A stretch of 48,358 nt of DNA from Chthonomonas calidirosea (GTDB taxonomy: Bacteria; Armatimonadota; Chthonomonadetes; Chthonomonadales; Chthonomonadaceae), in contig CAMCUQ010000004.1 of assembly GCA_945878775.1 (NCBI GenBank), positions 1-48,358 on the forward strand. Direction: 5' to 3'. Of this stretch, positions 34,197 through 43,371 are shown piece after piece. Both the position numbers and the translations under genes were made by a program. The notes under the pieces were generated by a model that had not been told where the DNA came from, made no database searches, and was given only the letters and a program-made list of their open reading frames with translations. The first letter of the stretch is position 1. Each line of letters begins with the position of its first letter.

Positions 34197-36431
34197 TTAC
34201 CGTATCATGATGAAGTCATTGAGGTTGAACATCGCCAAGCAGAGATCAGCCCACACTGCTATCTCGGCTTCAGGTTCCCCTCGCCTCGTCAGTATCCTCT
34301 TTTGATCACGCAAAAAGCGTGTTGTTGCCTGCTTCTCATGGTTTGTCGGGGGACGGCTCAGGGTTCTTAGGAAAAGGGTTCTCATACGCGGTTCCTCTTG
34401 TGATTGGCTCTGCAAAAGAGATTGCGCCAGTTTTCGGCTCTGCTCCTGCATGAAGGGGCTATTCAGCAGTATGAGAGATTGAAGTGCGCTGACACTCTGC
34501 CCACGCGCCGCACAGGAAAGCATTCTGTCTGGCATATCGAAGACCGCGAGAAGAGGCAGGCGAACATTGCGCTTTCGCACCAGATAGAGGCTCCGCCGCG
34601 TGTGCTGTTTTGGATCGGGATCCACGGACCAAAGGTTATCCGGCTCCGATTCCGTGAAGATCGTGTCCACTATTTCGGGTTCAAGGGGCACTCGAATGGA
34701 TTCACCCCCCATTTCGAGATTAAGGGTTCCAGCAGCCGAGAGAATGGAGTCTCGAAGCCCCTCCGCATCTATACGGCGGCGGTTCTGTCGCCACAGGCTT
34801 CTATTTTCGGGATCGATACGGTTACGTTGGGCATCAGAAGCACTCGTCTGTTGGTAGGAGTTGGACATCACAATCAGCTTGTGCATCTGCTTGAGGCTCC
34901 AGCCTTGCCGAACAAACTCCGTCGCCAGCCAATCGAGTAGTTCTGGGTGCGTAGGACGCTCCCCATTCAGCCCAAAGTCGTTGGGCGTTCTCACTAAGCC
35001 CTTCCCAAAATAGGTCTGCCAAAGCCGATTCATCATGACACGCGCTGTGAGCGGGTGATCTGCCTGTCCGAGCCATTGTGCCAAAGCAAGGCGTCTACCA
35101 GTAGCCGCTTGTGCGAGGTCCCTAAGCTGCAATGTTGCGAGGTACTCTGGCGTTACGGCGTGGCTTCCTCCTGTGTGTGGTAGTCTGGCAGGCTTCAATA
35201 TTGTGGGAAAATCTAGGTTGACCGTCGCGCCGAACACATGAGGCTCACCGCGCACCAAAATATGGGTAACGGGGATTGGTTGATGCACTTCCGACACACC
35301 AAGAGCGGCAGGTATAGGCTTGGGAGCCTCTTGCTCTTGTTTGTGTAGTTGCTTTCGCAGGTTGGCACGCCGCTCCTTGTCGGAGGGGGTGAGAGCGGCA
35401 AGCATCTCATCCCAAGAGATGTTGGTAAAGGTTCCCGCATGCTCAGCCAATACCCTTTGTTCTGGGGTTCTCATTTTTTCGGGCGTCAGTAGAGCCTGCT
35501 TGTAGAGAGGTTCGAGGCGTGAGACTTTCTCGGCGCGGAGTCTTTCATAGTAGGGTTTCTCTATAGCACCGACCTGCGCCTCAAGAGGTTTGAGGCTTGC
35601 ACCGTGCGCCTTGATCTGCGCTTCATACTTCTGTAGTTCCTCATCAGAATGGCGTTTGTATTCGTAGTCGTCCGTTGCCGAAAAGAACGCCTGTAGTGCA
35701 TAGTAGTCTTTTTGGGAAATGGGGTCGTACTTGTGATCGTGGCAACGGGCGCAACCGACAGTAAGTCCTAATACCGCGTTTCCTATTCCGTTCACTGCCT
35801 CTGTCAACCACTCTTGTCTGTTTACGGCTTCGTCTTGATTCCCGCTAACGACATGACGCGCTCCTGCCCGCAGAAATCCTGTTGCCACTCGCGTCTCAAA
35901 GCTTTTCTCCGCAAGTTCGTCCCCTGCTATCTGTTCTAGGAGAAAACGGTTATAGGGCTTGTCCTCGTTAAAGGCACGAACCACATAGTCTCGGTATCGC
36001 CACGCCTGTGGACGCTCTGCATCTAGCTCATAGCCATTTGTCTCTGCAAAGCGCACCACATCAAGCCAGTGTTGCGCCCATCTCTCCCCATACTTTGGAG
36101 AATTGAGAAGTTGGCTAACACGTGTTGCATAGGCGTTCGGGGAGTGATCGGCAAGAAAGGAGGCTATCTCTTGGGGAGTGGGAGGCAAACCCGTGAGATC
36201 GAAGGTGACACGACGAAGTAGCGTGATCTTGTCCGCAGACGGAGAGGGGGATAAAGCTCGTTTTTCAAGCCCTTTTAGCACAAAAGCGTCTATCGGGTTT
36301 CGCACCCATGTCGCACGCTTCACTTTTGGCACAGCAGGGCGCACAGGCTTTTGAAAAGCCCAATGCCTTGTTTGTGCCTGCCCCGAAAACGACACTGCGA
36401 ATAGTAAAAATAAGCTCAAAAGGATTCGCAT
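34197..36431 (-). CDS. DUF1549/DUF1553-domain protein
   Basis: 744 aa from the ATG at 36431, which has AGAGGAGG upstream and a good signal peptide (about 1-20, ending SGQAQ). After the signal comes a DUF1549 domain (about 45-240) with [12 protein letters not shown] and [14 protein letters not shown], a CxxCH motif that could hold a heme or a metal. A coiled central part (about 260-380) precedes the DUF1553 domain (about 440-700) with [21 protein letters not shown] and ATRVDxR-type segments. Many family members carry an extra cytochrome domain at the front; it is absent here. The downstream DUF1501 gene probably shares a function at the cell surface. No activity is established for these proteins. 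Confidence 0.92.
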   Translation of the reverse strand: MRILLSLFLLFAVSFSGQAQTRHWAFQKPVRPAVPKVKRATWVRNPIDAFVLKGLEKRALSPSPSADKITLLRRVTFDLTGLPPTPQEIASFLADHSPNAYATRVSQLLNSPKYGERWAQHWLDVVRFAETNGYELDAERPQAWRYRDYVVRAFNEDKPYNRFLLEQIAGDELAEKSFETRVATGFLRAGARHVVSGNQDEAVNRQEWLTEAVNGIGNAVLGLTVGCARCHDHKYDPISQKDYYALQAFFSATDDYEYKRHSDEELQKYEAQIKAHGASLKPLEAQVGAIEKPYYERLRAEKVSRLEPLYKQALLTPEKMRTPEQRVLAEHAGTFTNISWDEMLAALTPSDKERRANLRKQLHKQEQEAPKPIPAALGVSEVHQPIPVTHILVRGEPHVFGATVNLDFPTILKPARLPHTGGSHAVTPEYLATLQLRDLAQAATGRRLALAQWLGQADHPLTARVMMNRLWQTYFGKGLVRTPNDFGLNGERPTHPELLDWLATEFVRQGWSLKQMHKLIVMSNSYQQTSASDAQRNRIDPENRSLWRQNRRRIDAEGLRDSILSAAGTLNLEMGGESIRVPLEPEIVDTIFTESEPDNLWSVDPDPKQHTRRSLYLVRKRNVRLPLLAVFDMPDRMLSCAARGQSVSALQSLILLNSPFMQEQSRKLAQSLLQSQSQEEPRMRTLFLRTLSRPPTNHEKQATTRFLRDQKRILTRRGEPEAEIAVWADLCLAMFNLNDFIMIR

Positions 36432-36520
36432 GCGAGAGACCTCCTCTTTCCACATGGAGCACACACCTCTATTGTACCCCTCCAAGCGCACAGGAATCGA
36501 TCTGTTTGATTTCGGGCTGT

Positions 36521-37000
36521 TTATGTTCTTCTTTCTCTTCGGAGGCTTTTACAAATCTCCGTATTTTCGTTGTTGAAAACTGCGTTAGAATAGCACTTTG
36601 GACGTGAAAGTGATAGATTTACGCCCCTTCCGAGGCAAAAGCGATTTAGGGAGGCGTGTATTTCTTTTGGAGCGCCCCAAAGATGTACGGCATCTCCCAA
36701 CCCCGAAGCAGCGAAGTCGGCAAAGGCACGGGAGAAGGTAGATGCACTCGGAATATCCCGTTTCGTTTCAAAATCGCCGAGCCGACGGAGCATCGGTAGC
36801 AAACGTAGCATCTCGATAAGCAGTTCCGTTGTTGGAAGGTCATACACCGCTTTGGCGGGGAAGGCGCAAGCGATGGAACGGCGGTCTAACTGTTTATGTC
36901 CCATTCTTTGTGAGAATGGACTAGAGATGTACTGGTGAATGCCCACAGCCTCCAGAATATGGATGAGTTGCTTGAGTTTTCTGCGTAAGAGGCTGTTCAA
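36521..37000 (-). pseudogene. remnant of a DUF772-type transposase
   Basis: 159 codons open. The first two thirds look like the N-terminus of a DDE transposase with a DUF772 domain: RSIACAFPAKAVYDLPTTEL, ALRRLGDFETKRDIPSASTF and FSRAFADFAASGLGDAVH in the usual order. After about residue 108 the family resemblance ends and the frame runs through Cys/Arg-rich, unrelated residues to a stop, without a catalytic DDE domain. No terminal inverted repeats were recognised. It is an insertion-sequence scar between the DUF1549 and M6-like genes. Family assignment (IS1182/IS5-like) is from memory and uncertain. Confidence 0.6.
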
Positions 37001-37014
37001 GGTGCGGAAAAGAC

Positions 37015-37044
37015 TTGTTATCTCTGCTCATATTCGAATATAAT
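37015..37044 (+). promoter_or_regulatory. sigma70-like promoter overlapping a perfect palindrome
   Basis: TTGTTA (37015-37020), 18-base spacer, and TATAAT (37039-37044), an exact -10 consensus. The perfect 12-base palindrome ATATTCGAATAT (37030-37041) sits in the spacer and overlaps the -10, a good position for a repressor operator. It reads toward the M6-like gene, with an expected leader of about 107 bases. Confidence 0.55.
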
Positions 37045-37157
37045 AGACCTCAATAGCTCCTATAAGCTTTTTGGTTGGTACTAAAAGATTCTACAAGGAG
37101 TCGTATTCCCCCTCTCTACTACACTTTTGAAACTTCCTCCAAGGAGAATCTCTACGA

Positions 37158-38849
37158 ATGAACCATTCAATCGAACTTCGTCTAGTCATCAATCCGACCG
37201 CTAGGGCAATAGGCTGTTGCATGTTGGGAATTGATGCCTGGCTTGTGCGCGTTGGGGTTCACATTGCTGGTATATTGCTCCTTGCGCTTGGTCTAGGCAC
37301 TTTAGCGTCGGGGCAACCTATGCCGAAACCCCGCCCCCACCAAGTCCCAATCACACAAGCAAAGAGAGAAGCACGCGCTTACTTAGTCGTTCCGATTGAG
37401 TTTCGTGACACCAATGGCACTGTTTTCAAAACGCCTCGCGATCTCTATGACCTTTTCTATGATCCGCAATTTGGTGCTGATGTTTTCTTGCGCACCTCTT
37501 CCAATGGAAAGCTCACGCTACAGGGGTCAAAGGTTACAGAAACCTTTGCGCTCCCCCATCCTCAAAGTTATTATTACCAGAACACGGGGCCTTGGCCTGA
37601 AGATAAATGGTATAGCCAAAAACGCCTTCTTGACGATCTCGGTCCCCTACTGGAAAAGCAATACGACCTCCATCAGTTTGCAGGTCTTGTGCTATTTCCT
37701 AATGTGGTCACACCAAAGGGCTTTGGCTCCACAGATCGCCCTCTTTACCGATTGCAAGATGACACTGCGGAAAAACCTTACTCGGTTATTTACATTAAGT
37801 CAGCATACAGTCTCGCGGGAATAATTCACGAGATTGGACACGATCTAGATATTGGTCATGTGCGTACACAAAACCCTAAGGTGCGCCATTCTGCCAGCGG
37901 AATGAGCTACTCTAGTGATTGGGTTGGGGTAACGCATCCTCGCTTGTTAGGGATAACCTGCGATCATATTATGTGGCACAAGGAACTCCTCGGTTGGACT
38001 ACTCCAGAGGAGGTGCGTACTATCAATTCCCCACTCGACGAGACCATTCGTATCTACCCACGCAGCGGAGAACGCAAAGGGCTACGCATGGTGAAACTTC
38101 CCCTCGAACGATACGGAGAATGCCTCACCTTGGAGGCGGTTCTGCCTACGGGGATAGATAAGGTTGCGGGATTGCACAAATTTGGGGTGTTGGCGCATCG
38201 TGTGAATCAAGCGCGGGTGCGGAAGGCAAATATGGGACTGTTCACAGAAGATTATTTACCGGAGGCTCAATTATCTCCCTCAAGGAGCATCTGTTTTTCA
38301 GAGGACGAGGAGTGGAGTTCCAAGGACGCCGCGCAAGCGAGTTTCCGCGTGCTGAAGGTGACGAAAGAGTGGTGCGATGTACGTGTCTCCCTTAAGAAAG
38401 TGTGCGAGCATGTCCCCAACAAACAGATGAACCAACCTATTGAGTTGGAGACCTGCCGCCTGATCCCGCATGGGGGCAAAGCCATGTACCAGACCCTCAA
38501 GCCGTTTGGAAACGATTGGGGCAGGGATACTCAGGTATTTGGGATGGGGCAGATTGGTGAAGGAGTAGACATCGAGTTCACGAGCGAGAATGAGGGGATT
38601 CTTGAGGTTTTGCTAGGACATACTATCGCCCCCGACTATGGTATTGTTGAGATACAGGTGAATAACGACCCTGCCATGAGGATAGATGCATGGGCACCTA
38701 GCATTGAAATTTCGGGGCAGAAGTCGTTGGGGCATCATAGAATTACGAAGGGAAGAAACCTACTTCGCGTGCGCCTTGTGGGACGCAATCCGAAGTTGCA
38801 GGGGGATCGTGTTTGCTATGGCTTAGATTGTCTTTCACTTCGCCCATAG
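37158..38849 (+). CDS. M6-like metalloprotease with a signal anchor
   Basis: 563 aa. A hydrophobic signal or anchor (about 33-52) is preceded by a long, slightly unusual N-terminus; a later start at Met 22 (37221) would shorten it but has no ribosome site, while AAGGAG lies upstream of 37158. The zinc motif HEIGHDLDIGH (His 224, Glu 225, His 228, His 234) and the following GMSY resemble M6 immune-inhibitor-A-type proteases. The C-terminal part (about 420-563) looks beta-rich, possibly substrate binding. The protein is probably secreted or anchored outside. No neighbouring gene suggests its target. The third position of the motif differs from the classic HExxHxxGxxH. Confidence 0.8.
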   Translation: MNHSIELRLVINPTARAIGCCMLGIDAWLVRVGVHIAGILLLALGLGTLASGQPMPKPRPHQVPITQAKREARAYLVVPIEFRDTNGTVFKTPRDLYDLFYDPQFGADVFLRTSSNGKLTLQGSKVTETFALPHPQSYYYQNTGPWPEDKWYSQKRLLDDLGPLLEKQYDLHQFAGLVLFPNVVTPKGFGSTDRPLYRLQDDTAEKPYSVIYIKSAYSLAGIIHEIGHDLDIGHVRTQNPKVRHSASGMSYSSDWVGVTHPRLLGITCDHIMWHKELLGWTTPEEVRTINSPLDETIRIYPRSGERKGLRMVKLPLERYGECLTLEAVLPTGIDKVAGLHKFGVLAHRVNQARVRKANMGLFTEDYLPEAQLSPSRSICFSEDEEWSSKDAAQASFRVLKVTKEWCDVRVSLKKVCEHVPNKQMNQPIELETCRLIPHGGKAMYQTLKPFGNDWGRDTQVFGMGQIGEGVDIEFTSENEGILEVLLGHTIAPDYGIVEIQVNNDPAMRIDAWAPSIEISGQKSLGHHRITKGRNLLRVRLVGRNPKLQGDRVCYGLDCLSLRP

Positions 38850-38873
38850 CCCACCGCGACACTGTGCTATTGA

Positions 38874-39089
38874 ACTTTCCATGACGTTAAGGATATACAA
38901 ATCAACCGCTCACTTGATATTCGTCAAGTCATCGCCTCCAGTATTAGGCGGATAGTTCGTTGTGGTTTCGGGCTTGCCTTCTTGCTAACGCTCTTCGGCT
39001 ACGGCTTCGCCTCTCCTCAGCAGGAAAAAGTCGAGAGGCAAGAGAATGGTTCAGAAGAGACACTTTGGAACGGTATGCAGTTTCCCTAG
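38874..39089 (+). pseudogene. possible gene scar with a signal-peptide-like segment but no normal start codon
   Basis: The 345-base gap 38850-39194 contains an open frame of 71 codons that has no ATG, GTG or TTG before its hydrophobic core. Its middle (RRIVRCGFGLAFLLTLFGYG then FASPQQ) is a convincing signal peptide with a cleavage site, followed by only about 25 charged residues and a stop. A remnant of an exported protein or an unusual start (ATA or ATC after TAAGGA near 38886) are both possible. The rest of the gap shows nothing I can support. Confidence 0.2.
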
Positions 39090-39194
39090 ACCTCTTTCCA
39101 AACAAAGCGTGTAGACCTTTCTCTCACTCTTTCGCCATTCAAATTTGGATTCCCCGTCATTTTCTTGCGAGGAATCGGCAACAGAAGGCAGAAA

Positions 39195-41159
39195 ATGAAC
39201 ATTCGGGACTATCTTATTCGAGAAGCACAACGTATCACAGATCATGCTCTTACGGACTACACGGATGCGGAGGCATGGCGGAAACTTCTGCCAGACCGGC
39301 GGCGTCAATTTTTTGACATGATGGGACTGGAAACCCTGCCTCCGATAGAACAGCGCACCCCGCCAGTCGTACAGGTGACCGGAGTTGTTGAACGCCCAAA
39401 CTACCGCATTGAGAAACTGGTTTATGAGAGTCTTCCTTGGCTTTTCGTCACCGCCAACCTCTATATCCCCAAGGATGTGCCTTCTCGCGGCAGCACGGAG
39501 AAGCTCCCCGGCGTGCTCTATGTCTGCGGACACGCCTCCACCCAAAAGATACACTATCAGGCGCATCCACGTCGGTTTGCGGAGTTGGGCTTCGTCTGCC
39601 TTGCCGTCGATACTGTACAGTATAGTGAGATTCCCGGCTATCATCACGGTTGCTATCGTGAGGGCTGGTGGCACTGGTACAGTAAGGGGTACACTCCGGG
39701 AGGTGTCGAACTACTCAATGGCATTCGAGGGCTTGATCTACTAGCACAACGCCCAGAGGTAGATGCCAGTCGCCTCGGTGTCACAGGAATATCGGGCGGA
39801 GGTGCTGTCAGTTGGTATGTCGCGGCGGGTGATGAGCGGATCAAAGTGGCGGCTCCTATCTGTGGCACTGCTACTTTGGCATCTCACATTGCGGATCGTA
39901 CCATAGATGGTCATTGCGACTGTATGTGGTGGACCAATACCTCTCTCTGGGACCTTGCCGACATCGGGGCATTGATTGCCCCGCGCCCCTTGCTCATCGG
40001 TTCCGCAGACCGCGACGATATTTTCACCATTGGTTCCATTCGCAAAGTGCATCATCAGCTGGAACGCTTGTATGGAATTCTGGACGCCAAAAACAATCTA
40101 CACCTCGTCGAAACTCCCGGAGGACACTCTTACCACGCACGTTCTCGCACGGGGATATTCTCTCTCTTTATGAAGCACCTGCAAGGCAAAGAGGTTCCCC
40201 CAGAGCAAGTCGGTGACATTGACGAAAGCCCAAAGGCACAAGAGGAGGAGAGTACACTCCGTGTTTTTGTTGATGGCTATACGGGAGAGAGTCGAAACTG
40301 CGTCATTCAGGAGACTTTCGTTCCCCGTGCGGTGCTACCCAAGATTTCAGATCGTGCCGATGTGGAGCGAAAACGCCTTGAGGTCATCCATGCACTACGA
40401 GAGAAGACGTTCCACGCATTTCCTGCCAGTACTCCCCCTCTGAATGTCGAGTTCAAGCAGGAGTCTCATTTCGATAATGGCACTCTGTGCTGTCGCTTCT
40501 CCTACACAACCGAGGAGGATTGGCGGTTGCATGGCGAGTTTCAGAAGCCAAACAAGGCTTCCTCACCTGCCCCCACAATGGTGGCACTTCGCTCACCAGA
40601 GGAGACACGGCAGGAGACGGAGCGATTCATCAGTGGCACCCCCTCCCACTGGGCAAGAGCGATTGTGGAACCTCGTGGCACAGGGGATACAGCGTGGGGT
40701 CAAGAGTTGCAATGGCACATTCGTAGAGCCTCTGCATGGACGGGGCGAACCATTGCGAGTATGCGTGTCTGGGACACTCTTCGTGCCCTGGAAGCAATTC
40801 GGACGCTAGAGGATGTGAAAAGAGAGCATATCGCTTTGGTGGCGCGTGGAGAGATGGCGGCGGTCGCCCTCTATGCCGCGCTATTGGACGGTAAAGTACG
40901 CACTCTGCTGCTACAATCTCCACCAGCAACGCAAAATGCGCCGAGCCGTCCCGATGGGCGCGGTGAAGCGATTGAGATGCTAAACTGTCTACGCATCACA
41001 GACCTCCCACAGATCGCGGGGCTGCTCTATCCCGTGGAGATTGTTCTAATAGGCGATTGCCCCGATACCTACCGATGGGCAGAAGAGGTCTATCAAAAGT
41101 TGGGCGCACCCGGCAAAATCAAGCGTGTCAAAGAACTCTCAGAATGGAAACCCAATTAG
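39195..41159 (+). CDS. tandem alpha/beta-hydrolase esterase, second domain probably inactive
   Basis: 654 aa from the ATG at 39195. The first half is an alpha/beta-hydrolase related to acetylxylan esterases/dienelactone hydrolases: VLYVCGH (about 108-113), the nucleophile elbow GISGGG (Ser 200), an acid in the IGSADRDD loop and the base His in GGHSYH. The second half (about 430-654) has a similar layout, but the elbow position reads ARGEMA, with Glu instead of Ser, so it is probably non-catalytic. No clear signal peptide at the start. It may remove acyl groups from plant or bacterial glycans, given the neighbouring sialidase and lyase genes. The start is weakly supported by AAGGCAG. Confidence 0.82.
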   Translation: MNIRDYLIREAQRITDHALTDYTDAEAWRKLLPDRRRQFFDMMGLETLPPIEQRTPPVVQVTGVVERPNYRIEKLVYESLPWLFVTANLYIPKDVPSRGSTEKLPGVLYVCGHASTQKIHYQAHPRRFAELGFVCLAVDTVQYSEIPGYHHGCYREGWWHWYSKGYTPGGVELLNGIRGLDLLAQRPEVDASRLGVTGISGGGAVSWYVAAGDERIKVAAPICGTATLASHIADRTIDGHCDCMWWTNTSLWDLADIGALIAPRPLLIGSADRDDIFTIGSIRKVHHQLERLYGILDAKNNLHLVETPGGHSYHARSRTGIFSLFMKHLQGKEVPPEQVGDIDESPKAQEEESTLRVFVDGYTGESRNCVIQETFVPRAVLPKISDRADVERKRLEVIHALREKTFHAFPASTPPLNVEFKQESHFDNGTLCCRFSYTTEEDWRLHGEFQKPNKASSPAPTMVALRSPEETRQETERFISGTPSHWARAIVEPRGTGDTAWGQELQWHIRRASAWTGRTIASMRVWDTLRALEAIRTLEDVKREHIALVARGEMAAVALYAALLDGKVRTLLLQSPPATQNAPSRPDGRGEAIEMLNCLRITDLPQIAGLLYPVEIVLIGDCPDTYRWAEEVYQKLGAPGKIKRVKELSEWKPN

Positions 41160-41192
41160 AGTGGGTTCCGCTGAGAAAGCGCGCATGCCTGC

Positions 41193-42476
41193 TCACTTTT
41201 GAACAGCGGAGGCGTCGTTACTCCGTTTCACTTGAACGCGAAAGGTATCCAGAACGATGGATTGGTCTACTTTTCCATAGGGATCGTCGCTCCCTACATG
41301 GCTGACGACGAGAATGGTGCCATCCTCTCTCTGAATGGCATTGGGATAGTAGGCGGTGCCAGGAAAATCCAGTTTTGTCCAAGTCTCTCCCCTATCTGCT
41401 GTCCACCAGATTCCGTTTGCGGCGATATGCAGAAGCACCCCCTCGCGTGTCATCAGCAGCTCTGGGTGTCCTGAATGGGGGAAAGGGTTCAATACATAGG
41501 GTTGAGGCTCCCACGTCTGCCCTCGCTTTGTGAGCAGACATTGACGACGCTCTTGGCGAAGCAGTTTCCCCGAAGGTTCGAACACAGCGAAGCGCAAAAC
41601 CGCCAACAAATCGCCGTTCTCTAGCTCAGCAAAATCCCACTCCTCCCCCGCATAGTTTGCTCCTTCTGGCGCAAGATAGACGGGTTCCTCCCACGTCAGC
41701 TTTGCGGGGCTTGTGGGCATCCCCACAGGCTCACGGCTTACCCAAAAACAGGGGCGTATTCTGGGGCTTTGCGTCTCCCATGTCCAGAGGTCTTGATCAT
41801 AGGTACACGCGGCTCCTGTCATGAGCAGGCGACCGTCACGTAGGCGTCGAATGCGCTTGGGCCAGGTCTGAAGGTGCGTATCGGACGAAAGTAACTCTGG
41901 ATCATTCCACGTTTTCCCGCCGTCTTTAGAGCGTTGTATCATTCCTGTTGATGGCACATCCCAAAACGGAAGGTCTTGCCCCCAAATATCTCGGATAAAT
42001 GTCCCGTCGGGTAATGCAACAACCCCTCCGCCACACATACCATTCAAGCACGAGTCGAAAGGTTCGGCTCCCGTTTTCCGCCACGTCTTGCCCCCATTGG
42101 TAGAGCGCAGAAAGATGTTCTCCAACATTAGCCCCGTCATGTCGTACCCTGCTATCTCTTGATTCGCTTTCGGCATACGGTGAAGCACCGCTTTGGGCGC
42201 ACGCGGTCGCCAGCCCTCAAGGGAGCCTGTCGCCTGTGTGAAAGTGACCATCACACTCCCATCGGGGGTTTGCCAAATGTTTGCCCAGCAAGTATAGCCT
42301 GGTGTCTGGGGAGAGTGATAGAGTGTGCGCCGTTTATGCCCTTGCATCGTAACCGAGACTCGATCTTGGCTCTTTTGTATTACCTGCATAGCGTTGCCTT
42401 TTGGCACTTTGGTATGGTGGGGCATTGGGCTGAGTAATGTTGCGCTCATAAGCATAAATCCCAAAGTGAGGTTCAA
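41193..42476 (-). CDS. sialidase/BNR-repeat protein (exo-alpha-sialidase family)
   Basis: 427 aa. A six-bladed beta-propeller is indicated by three Asp-boxes: STNGGKTW (125-132), SKDGGKTW (183-190) and TADRGETW (about 365). The N-terminal 16 residues are hydrophobic, a possible signal peptide. Sialidases release terminal sialic acids from glycans; many BNR proteins in this family act on other sugars. The start is TTG 42476, favoured by TAGGA 8 bases upstream; ATG starts exist at 42455 and 42449. It follows the RraA-like gene on the same strand by 61 bases. Catalytic Arg residues cannot be assigned with certainty. Confidence 0.82.
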   Translation of the reverse strand: MNLTLGFMLMSATLLSPMPHHTKVPKGNAMQVIQKSQDRVSVTMQGHKRRTLYHSPQTPGYTCWANIWQTPDGSVMVTFTQATGSLEGWRPRAPKAVLHRMPKANQEIAGYDMTGLMLENIFLRSTNGGKTWRKTGAEPFDSCLNGMCGGGVVALPDGTFIRDIWGQDLPFWDVPSTGMIQRSKDGGKTWNDPELLSSDTHLQTWPKRIRRLRDGRLLMTGAACTYDQDLWTWETQSPRIRPCFWVSREPVGMPTSPAKLTWEEPVYLAPEGANYAGEEWDFAELENGDLLAVLRFAVFEPSGKLLRQERRQCLLTKRGQTWEPQPYVLNPFPHSGHPELLMTREGVLLHIAANGIWWTADRGETWTKLDFPGTAYYPNAIQREDGTILVVSHVGSDDPYGKVDQSIVLDTFRVQVKRSNDASAVQK

Positions 42477-42537
42477 CGTCTTTTCCTACTCTCTTCTGGT
42501 GTGGCAAACCCGTTTCTCTGTGGTCAATAAGGGCTAT

Positions 42538-43302
42538 TTAGAGCACTCCAAAGACACGATAAACCTCATCTACAGACATTCCCGCCGCGATCTGTTCTCG
42601 CTCTGCGTTTTCAAACTCGAAGGTCTTCTCCACACGGAGTAGAACCTCATCCACAAGGTGAGCCGGAATGAGCTGCACACCGTCATTATCACCAAAAATA
42701 AAGTCGCCGGGATTGACACGCACATAGTGGGTGAGGTGACCGGGCAGGTAGATAGGGGTGTTGACTTCGGTAATAATCCATCCCCCGAAGGCGTTTGGGC
42801 GTGTCCCAAAGGAGTAGAGCGGAAAATCTGGCATCTTGAGAACGTACTGAGTATCACGGCAGTTTCCCGCCAAAAGCATCCCCCGGCAACCGTGCGAATA
42901 CGCCAACTGGCAACTCATTTCACCAAAGTGGGCAGGCTGTCTATCTCCTCCGCAGTCGAAGCAGAGAATGGAACCGTCTTCTGCCTCCACAACGGCACGC
43001 ATCATCCGCTTCTGAGGGTGTCCCCCCTCCGCCTGCCAACGTGCGTCTAGTTCTGCTTGATGCTCTGGGGTGCGTGGTTCCACCAAAGAGTGGAGTTTTA
43101 TGGGGAGGGCGCGTCCCACAAGTTGCATCCCCTGTCGAAGGGGCTTGAACTCATCGGAAAAGACGGTATCACGCACACCAAGACCGTTGAGTGCGTCGGA
43201 TACCGAACCACCGTAGCCCGCACGTTTGTACCGCGCAATGCGTTCGAGGTCGGTAATGTCTAGGGTACGGATTTCACCGTTACCCTCTGTTGGAAGTGCC
43301 AT
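42538..43302 (-). CDS. RraA-family protein (aldolase-like or ribonuclease regulator fold)
   Basis: 254 aa. It has the RraA/HMG-aldolase signature: GCRGMLLAGNCRDT (about 140-153, with the Arg-Asp pair) and PGDFIFGDNDGVQLIP (200-215). The first half carries DALNGLGV, typical of the family. Members either inhibit RNase E or act as pyruvate aldolases on 4-hydroxy-4-methyl-2-oxoglutarate; in a catabolic setting the aldolase or a related lyase is more likely. The start was set at ATG 43302, 6 bases from AAGGAG; an ATG at 43308 abuts that site. Residue numbers count from 43308. It is in the minus-strand set with the sialidase. Confidence 0.88.
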   Translation of the reverse strand: MALPTEGNGEIRTLDITDLERIARYKRAGYGGSVSDALNGLGVRDTVFSDEFKPLRQGMQLVGRALPIKLHSLVEPRTPEHQAELDARWQAEGGHPQKRMMRAVVEAEDGSILCFDCGGDRQPAHFGEMSCQLAYSHGCRGMLLAGNCRDTQYVLKMPDFPLYSFGTRPNAFGGWIITEVNTPIYLPGHLTHYVRVNPGDFIFGDNDGVQLIPAHLVDEVLLRVEKTFEFENAEREQIAAGMSVDEVYRVFGVL

Positions 43303-43371
43303 AGTCATCTCCTTGTTGTCTGTCCATAAGAGCCGTGAGGCGCTTCATGGAGCGCATGATAGCGTTGCTAA

